From: Limnohabitans sp.
GTDB lineage: Bacteria; Pseudomonadota; Gammaproteobacteria; Burkholderiales; Burkholderiaceae_C
Direction of reading: 5' to 3'
NCBI GenBank assembly: GCA_023260735.1
Contig: JALQUL010000111.1
Coordinates: 1 to 8,563, forward strand
DNA: 8,563 nucleotides
Shown here: one piece after another, positions 6,048 to 8,563 of the stretch
Position numbering within the stretch: the first letter of the stretch is position 1
Layout: each line of letters starts with the position of its first letter
Program-made: the position numbers and the translations under genes
Notes under the pieces: model-generated
Database searches by the model: none
What the model was told of the DNA's origin: nothing
What the model saw: the letters and a program-made list of their open reading frames with translations, nothing else

Positions 6048-6076
6048 AAGGTAAAACAATTTCCGGAAATTGTCAA
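6048..6076 (-). promoter_or_regulatory. Promoter of the small lipoprotein gene
   Basis: On the minus strand a perfect -35 TTGACA (6076-6071) is followed by a 17-base spacer and TACCTT (6053-6048), a 3-of-6 match to the -10 box. The predicted transcript would have a leader of about 20 bases containing the AGGA ribosome site. Spacing and position fit well; the -10 is weak, as expected for a regulated promoter. Confidence 0.5.
6056..6073. promoter_or_regulatory. 18-bp perfect palindrome overlapping the lipoprotein promoter (candidate operator)
   Basis: ACAATTTCCGGAAATTGT is identical to its reverse complement over all 18 bases. It fills the spacer between the -35 and -10 boxes and overlaps the last three bases of the -35. 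Such a place is typical for a dimeric repressor, or for an activator that remodels the spacer. The protein that binds is not identified. Confidence 0.55.
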
Positions 6077-6094
6077 AACACAACATTACTGTAG

Positions 6095-6127
6095 GCTCTG
6101 ACAGAGCGAAAGCACTCGAGCTCTTTC
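6095..6127. repeat. Two adjacent palindromes upstream of the lipoprotein promoter
   Basis: GCTCTG-A-CAGAGC (6095-6107) is a perfect 6-base inverted repeat around one base. It is followed directly by an imperfect 20-base palindrome (6108-6127, 8 of 10 pairs, centre CTCGAG). They lie about 20-50 bases upstream of the -35 box, where activator sites are common. Confidence 0.35.
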
Positions 6128-6178
6128 AGCTCAGCAATGAATTGTAAGACCAAATGAAGTTAAGCAACTGAATTTTTG

Positions 6179-6205
6179 AAAAAAAACGCTAAATTTTAAT
6201 TTAGC
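6179..6205 (-). terminator. Possible Rho-independent terminator on the minus strand
   Basis: On the minus strand GCTAAATT-AA-AATTTAGC is followed by G and eight T. The 8-base stem is AT-rich with a tight loop, so it is weaker than the other terminators here, but the hairpin plus T8 order is right. It could end a long roxA 3' UTR or a separate small RNA. Confidence 0.35.
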
Positions 6206-6417
6206 TATTATTTTGCACTAGTTTTAAATTGACGAAAAGACAACAAAGCCTAGTGTTTACCCTTGAAAACGTAAAAATTCAAAACGAATTTGTAAAAATA
6301 TATAAACAGCAGTCGGATTAGGTAAATAAAAGTCTTAAATTTATGACGTTATTCATAACTTTTGATAGCTTTTTCTAAATTACAAAAAAACAACATCATT
6401 CAAAAAAAAGGTTTAAA

Positions 6418-6446
6418 AATGTAAGTTAAATATTTAACACCGGCAA
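6418..6446 (-). promoter_or_regulatory. Possible minus-strand promoter with a palindromic spacer
   Basis: TTGCCG (6446-6441, 4 of 6 matches) and TACATT (6423-6418, 4 of 6) are 17 bases apart on the minus strand. The spacer contains the perfect 14-base palindrome GTTAAATATTTAAC (6425-6438). No gene follows directly, so if active it would drive a non-coding RNA ending near 6179. AT-rich DNA makes such matches common. Confidence 0.2.
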
Positions 6447-6573
6447 ATGGAGCATAAAACCCTATTAAAGACAACTTTTTTAAGAAGACCAAAATTTCAA
6501 ATTAAATCAACTATTCTGGTCTTTCAAACACTTCTTTAATTGATTTTTATTTTAAGCAAGAAGTTACCTCGCT

Positions 6574-7698
6574 TTATTCGAAACAAGACAACCAGCCTTG
6601 CTCACACCAATCTTGAATACACGTTAATGCTTCTGGAGTAAGTTGGGCAATATCTTGCTGATTAAGTTCCCGTTGGTTAGCTAACTTTTGCATCAATAAG
6701 GCGTCAAGGCCCTCAGCCCTAAAACTATCACCATTTAAAAAGATAAAGGGTGCAAGGTAACTCATTTTGCTACGTCTATCAAGCTCTATACCGGCACAAT
6801 CGTCTAACCAATCATTGCCTTCTAGCCAAACATTAGCATTTAACTCAGTCCAGTGCTCACCCATGGCTTGCAATAAGATTTCAGGCTGTGCCAAAGCCTT
6901 GTGTATGGCCTGAGTAGCGAAATCAAGCATATCTTGGGGCAATAAGGCAGGTGTCTCTGTGGCTTGCCTGTGGGGGTCAGAAAACCTTGGGGAGTCTATT
7001 TCTTGATCTAATAATAAATCTGCAATCTTAGGTAATAGCTGTGCAGCCAACTCTTGCTCTGAAGGGGCTCTAAAGCCTATGGAATAGGTCATACACTCAT
7101 TGAGTGCGATGCCATCATGAGCATATTTTGGTGGCAAATAAAGCATATCACCAGGCTCGAGTACCAAAACCTGTTCGGGATGAAATGTTTTTAATATTTT
7201 TAGAGGCAAACCCTCAATAATGTTTAAATCATCCTGTTGGCCAATACGCCACTCACGTTGACCTTGTACTTGTAGTAAAAAAACATCGTAACTATCAAAA
7301 TGAGGCCCTACGCCTCCCCCTTCAGTGGCATAACTAATCATTAAATCATCTAATCTGGCATCGGGTAAAAATCGAAATTGATTTAATAACTGTCTCACAT
7401 CATCATTGTGTTGATCGACACTTTGAATTAATACTGACCACTGCCTTTGGGTAACAGCAGGCAATGTTTTTTTAGTGAAAGGTCCATTTTTTAAGCTCCA
7501 CTGGCCTTTTTGTTGACTAACCAAGCGACTTTGCACATCTTCCTGGGTGGCTAAGGCAAAAAGTTCAGAGCGACTCAATAAAGGCTGCATATTGGGAATA
7601 GCCTGACGAATTAACAATGGTTTTTTTTGCCAATACTCCAAAATAAACTGTTCTGGGCTTAATCCGGCTAATAAAGATAAAGGGCTGTTGATTTGCAT
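6574..7698 (-). CDS. roxA: JmjC/cupin ribosomal protein L16 arginine 3-hydroxylase (RoxA/YcfD-like)
   Basis: This 374-residue protein matches the YcfD/RoxA ribosomal oxygenases, Fe(II)/2-oxoglutarate enzymes that hydroxylate an arginine of ribosomal protein L16. The JmjC cupin core carries the iron ligands His133 and Asp135 in GGGVGPHFDSYDVF and His194 in PPKYAHDG. Arg148 in GQREW occupies the position of the 2-oxoglutarate-binding Arg of E. coli YcfD. Other family segments are the N-terminal YWQKKPLLIRQ (22-32), RLVSQQ (58-63), LDDLMIS (116-122) and YSIGFRAPS after the third ligand. The C-terminal third is the dimerisation and winged-helix part and ends SCFE. Length is normal. The ATG at 7698 has only a weak GAG before it. 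It diverges from the FKBP gene across 45 bases, so the promoters must overlap. Confidence 0.9.
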   Translation of the reverse strand: MQINSPLSLLAGLSPEQFILEYWQKKPLLIRQAIPNMQPLLSRSELFALATQEDVQSRLVSQQKGQWSLKNGPFTKKTLPAVTQRQWSVLIQSVDQHNDDVRQLLNQFRFLPDARLDDLMISYATEGGGVGPHFDSYDVFLLQVQGQREWRIGQQDDLNIIEGLPLKILKTFHPEQVLVLEPGDMLYLPPKYAHDGIALNECMTYSIGFRAPSEQELAAQLLPKIADLLLDQEIDSPRFSDPHRQATETPALLPQDMLDFATQAIHKALAQPEILLQAMGEHWTELNANVWLEGNDWLDDCAGIELDRRSKMSYLAPFIFLNGDSFRAEGLDALLMQKLANQRELNQQDIAQLTPEALTCIQDWCEQGWLSCFE

Positions 7699-7743
7699 AA
7701 GAACTCAATACAATTGGTAAATTATTAATTGCTCTATTTTGCT
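7699..7743. promoter_or_regulatory. Compact divergent roxA/slyD-like intergenic region
   Basis: Only 45 AT-rich bases separate the two start codons, so each gene's -35 region must reach into the other's coding sequence, and binding of polymerase at one may hinder the other. On the minus strand AATAAT (7726-7721) is a 5-of-6 match to a -10 box and would leave a roxA leader of about 15 bases. No plus-strand promoter stands out and neither gene has a good Shine-Dalgarno sequence. Confidence 0.4.
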
Positions 7744-8301
7744 ATGGAAATCACCCCACAATGCGTTGTTGCCCTCACTTGGACACTAAAAGATACATTA
7801 AACGAGACTTTAGATGTATTAGATGAGCCAGTTGAGTTTCTTTTAGGCGGCTCCGACCTTTTCGAAAAAATCGAAGAAGTCTTACAAGGTCACAAAGTTG
7901 GCGACGAAATTGATGTTCAACTTGAGCCTGAACAAGCTTTCGGCGACTTCAACGATCAGCTTATTTTTATGGAATCACGTAAAATTTTTGACCCAGAAGT
8001 AGAAGAAGGCTGGATTTTTGATGGCCGAGGTTTACCTGAAGGATTTAGCCCCGATGCGCCCAAAGATGCAGTTTATGTGGTAACCGATGTTTACCCCGAA
8101 CATGTCATTTTAGATGGTAATCACCCATTGGCGGGGATTGCCATTCGATTGCATATTAAAGTAGAAGATGTTCGAGAGGCTACCCTTGAAGAAATTGGCA
8201 AAGGCAGTTGCGGAACAGGCTTTTTTAAAATTCAAACTGAATTAATGCCAGATGATGGCGATGATGATATTAATTACGATGATGACAGAGTCATTCATTA
8301 A
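7744..8301 (+). CDS. SlyD-like FKBP-type peptidyl-prolyl cis-trans isomerase
   Basis: This is a 185-residue cytosolic FKBP with the SlyD layout. The first FKBP half contains VEFLLGGSDLFEKIEEVLQGHKVGD (30-54), an inserted chaperone flap covers about 65-120, and the fold closes with LDGNHPLAGIAIRLHIKVEDVREAT (123 onward), very close to E. coli SlyD. After that point the His/Cys-rich metal-binding tail of E. coli SlyD is missing. Instead there is SCGTGFFKIQTEL and a strongly acidic tail (PDDGDDD, YDDD). Nickel storage of the SlyD type is therefore unlikely, while prolyl isomerase and chaperone roles remain. I chose the ATG at 7744; a TTG at 7729 would add MLYFA and lies closer to roxA. No Shine-Dalgarno sequence is visible. 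The AHSA1-like gene follows 39 bases downstream. Confidence 0.9.
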   Translation: MEITPQCVVALTWTLKDTLNETLDVLDEPVEFLLGGSDLFEKIEEVLQGHKVGDEIDVQLEPEQAFGDFNDQLIFMESRKIFDPEVEEGWIFDGRGLPEGFSPDAPKDAVYVVTDVYPEHVILDGNHPLAGIAIRLHIKVEDVREATLEEIGKGSCGTGFFKIQTELMPDDGDDDINYDDDRVIH

Positions 8302-8326
8302 TTATCTGTTTTAAAAAAAGCATAAA

Positions 8327-8332
8327 AGGGAG
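8327..8332 (+). promoter_or_regulatory. Ribosome binding site of the AHSA1-like gene
   Basis: AGGGAG lies 8 bases before the ATG at 8341. It is one of the few clear Shine-Dalgarno sequences in this window and fixes the start of the downstream gene. Confidence 0.7.
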
Positions 8333-8340
8333 ATAAGTAG

Positions 8341-8563
8341 ATGGAAAGCAAAACCGGCACCGTAACGATTCACCGAGTTTTTACAGCCCCACCAAAAAGG
8401 CTTTATGAAGCATTCTTAAATGCCTCAGCGCTGGCCAAATGGTTACCTCCTTATGGCTTTACCTGCCAAGTACATGAATACCTTGGAGAGGTAGGTGGCC
8501 AATTCAAAATGTCATTTACCAATTTCTCTAAGGGCAGTAGTCACTCATTTAGAGGGGAATATT
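8341..8563 (+). CDS. AHSA1/SRPBCC-domain protein, N-terminal part, cut by window edge
   Basis: The first 74 codons of a START/SRPBCC-fold protein of the AHSA1 (Hsp90 ATPase activator homologue, YndB-like) type are present; the rest lies beyond the right edge. Typical features are the first strand followed by HRVFTAPPKRLYEAFLN (11-27), the tryptophan segment ALAKWLPPYGF (30-40), and the GEVGGQFKMSF strand (49-59). These proteins form a helix-grip hydrophobic cavity, and most bacterial members have no assigned ligand. It follows the FKBP gene in the same direction after 39 bases and may be co-transcribed, since no terminator is seen between them. Confidence 0.85.
   Translation, partial: MESKTGTVTIHRVFTAPPKRLYEAFLNASALAKWLPPYGFTCQVHEYLGEVGGQFKMSFTNFSKGSSHSFRGEY

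Larger units (their letters stand above)
6024..6573. other. AT-rich intergenic region between roxA and the small lipoprotein gene
   Basis: These 550 bases contain no protein-coding frame I would defend on either strand. The left end holds the lipoprotein promoter and several palindromes (6056-6127). The middle holds a hairpin with a T-run on the minus strand (6179-6205) and a promoter-like site (6418-6446), together a possible small RNA unit. The right end has two long-loop inverted repeats, AAGACCA/TGGTCTT (6485-6491, 6517-6523) and ACTTCTT/AAGAAGT (6530-6536, 6558-6564), of unknown meaning. No ordinary terminator lies directly after roxA. Confidence 0.6.

Noticed and set aside
6485..6564. 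Two 7-base inverted repeats after roxA as its terminator
   Set aside because: Loops of 25 and 21 bases and no T-run after the stem on the minus strand make them poor terminators; they were only noted in the intergenic entry.
8302..8336. TTATCT/AGATAA inverted repeat around the AHSA1-like ribosome site as a translational switch
   Set aside because: Six weak AT-rich pairs with a 23-base loop would hardly hide the ribosome site, so chance is more likely.

Overview
The window looks like a piece of a moderately AT-rich betaproteobacterial chromosome, probably order Burkholderiales. The main reasons are the parE N-terminus (the run GMYTRTDNPLH followed by an N-box in EVIDNAADEAL), the chain SAM methyltransferase - dapA - bamC, and a SlyD-like FKBP without a His-rich tail next to a RoxA/YcfD-type ribosomal oxygenase. 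This placement comes from reading the proteins, not from a search. Nearly everything is housekeeping or conserved accessory content. I see no integrase, transposase, CRISPR array, tRNA or rRNA.

Layout. (1) 1-644, minus strand: 5' part of parE (topoisomerase IV subunit B), running off the left edge. (2) 645-1134: gene-poor DNA with a reverse-strand protein-like remnant at 832-1032 and a cluster of AACTG/CAGTT half-sites upstream of parE. (3) 1135-2349, plus strand: an MCT-like MFS transporter. (4) 2350-2636: AT-rich spacer with a second, weaker possible remnant and a TTGACA-type promoter candidate. (5) 2637-5459, plus strand: a tightly packed probable operon of a 52-aa membrane protein, a class I SAM methyltransferase, dapA (lysine and meso-diaminopimelate synthesis) and bamC (outer-membrane protein assembly lipoprotein). 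It is closed by a strong symmetric terminator at 5507-5546. (6) 5832-6023, minus strand: a 63-aa Ala/Ser-rich lipoprotein with two hairpins behind it and a TTGACA promoter whose spacer is an 18-bp perfect palindrome. (7) 6024-6573: very AT-rich DNA with several palindromes and a possible small-RNA unit on the minus strand. (8) 6574-7698, minus strand: RoxA/YcfD-like JmjC ribosomal oxygenase, divergent across only 45 bp from (9) a SlyD-like FKBP prolyl isomerase at 7744-8301. (10) 8341 to the right edge: 5' part of an AHSA1/SRPBCC-domain protein.

How the genes relate. dapA supplies precursors for lysine and peptidoglycan and bamC serves outer-membrane protein assembly, so the central operon is envelope-oriented. 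The small lipoprotein is also an envelope product. RoxA and SlyD act on translation and protein folding. Several genes here have no recognisable Shine-Dalgarno sequence, so start sites were chosen from protein family length, signal peptides and coupling.

No clearly new system is evident. The points most worth a second look are the palindrome-in-promoter control of the Ala-rich lipoprotein, the possible sRNA at about 6179-6411, the conserved-looking 52-aa membrane protein, and the degraded gene remnant at 832-1032.
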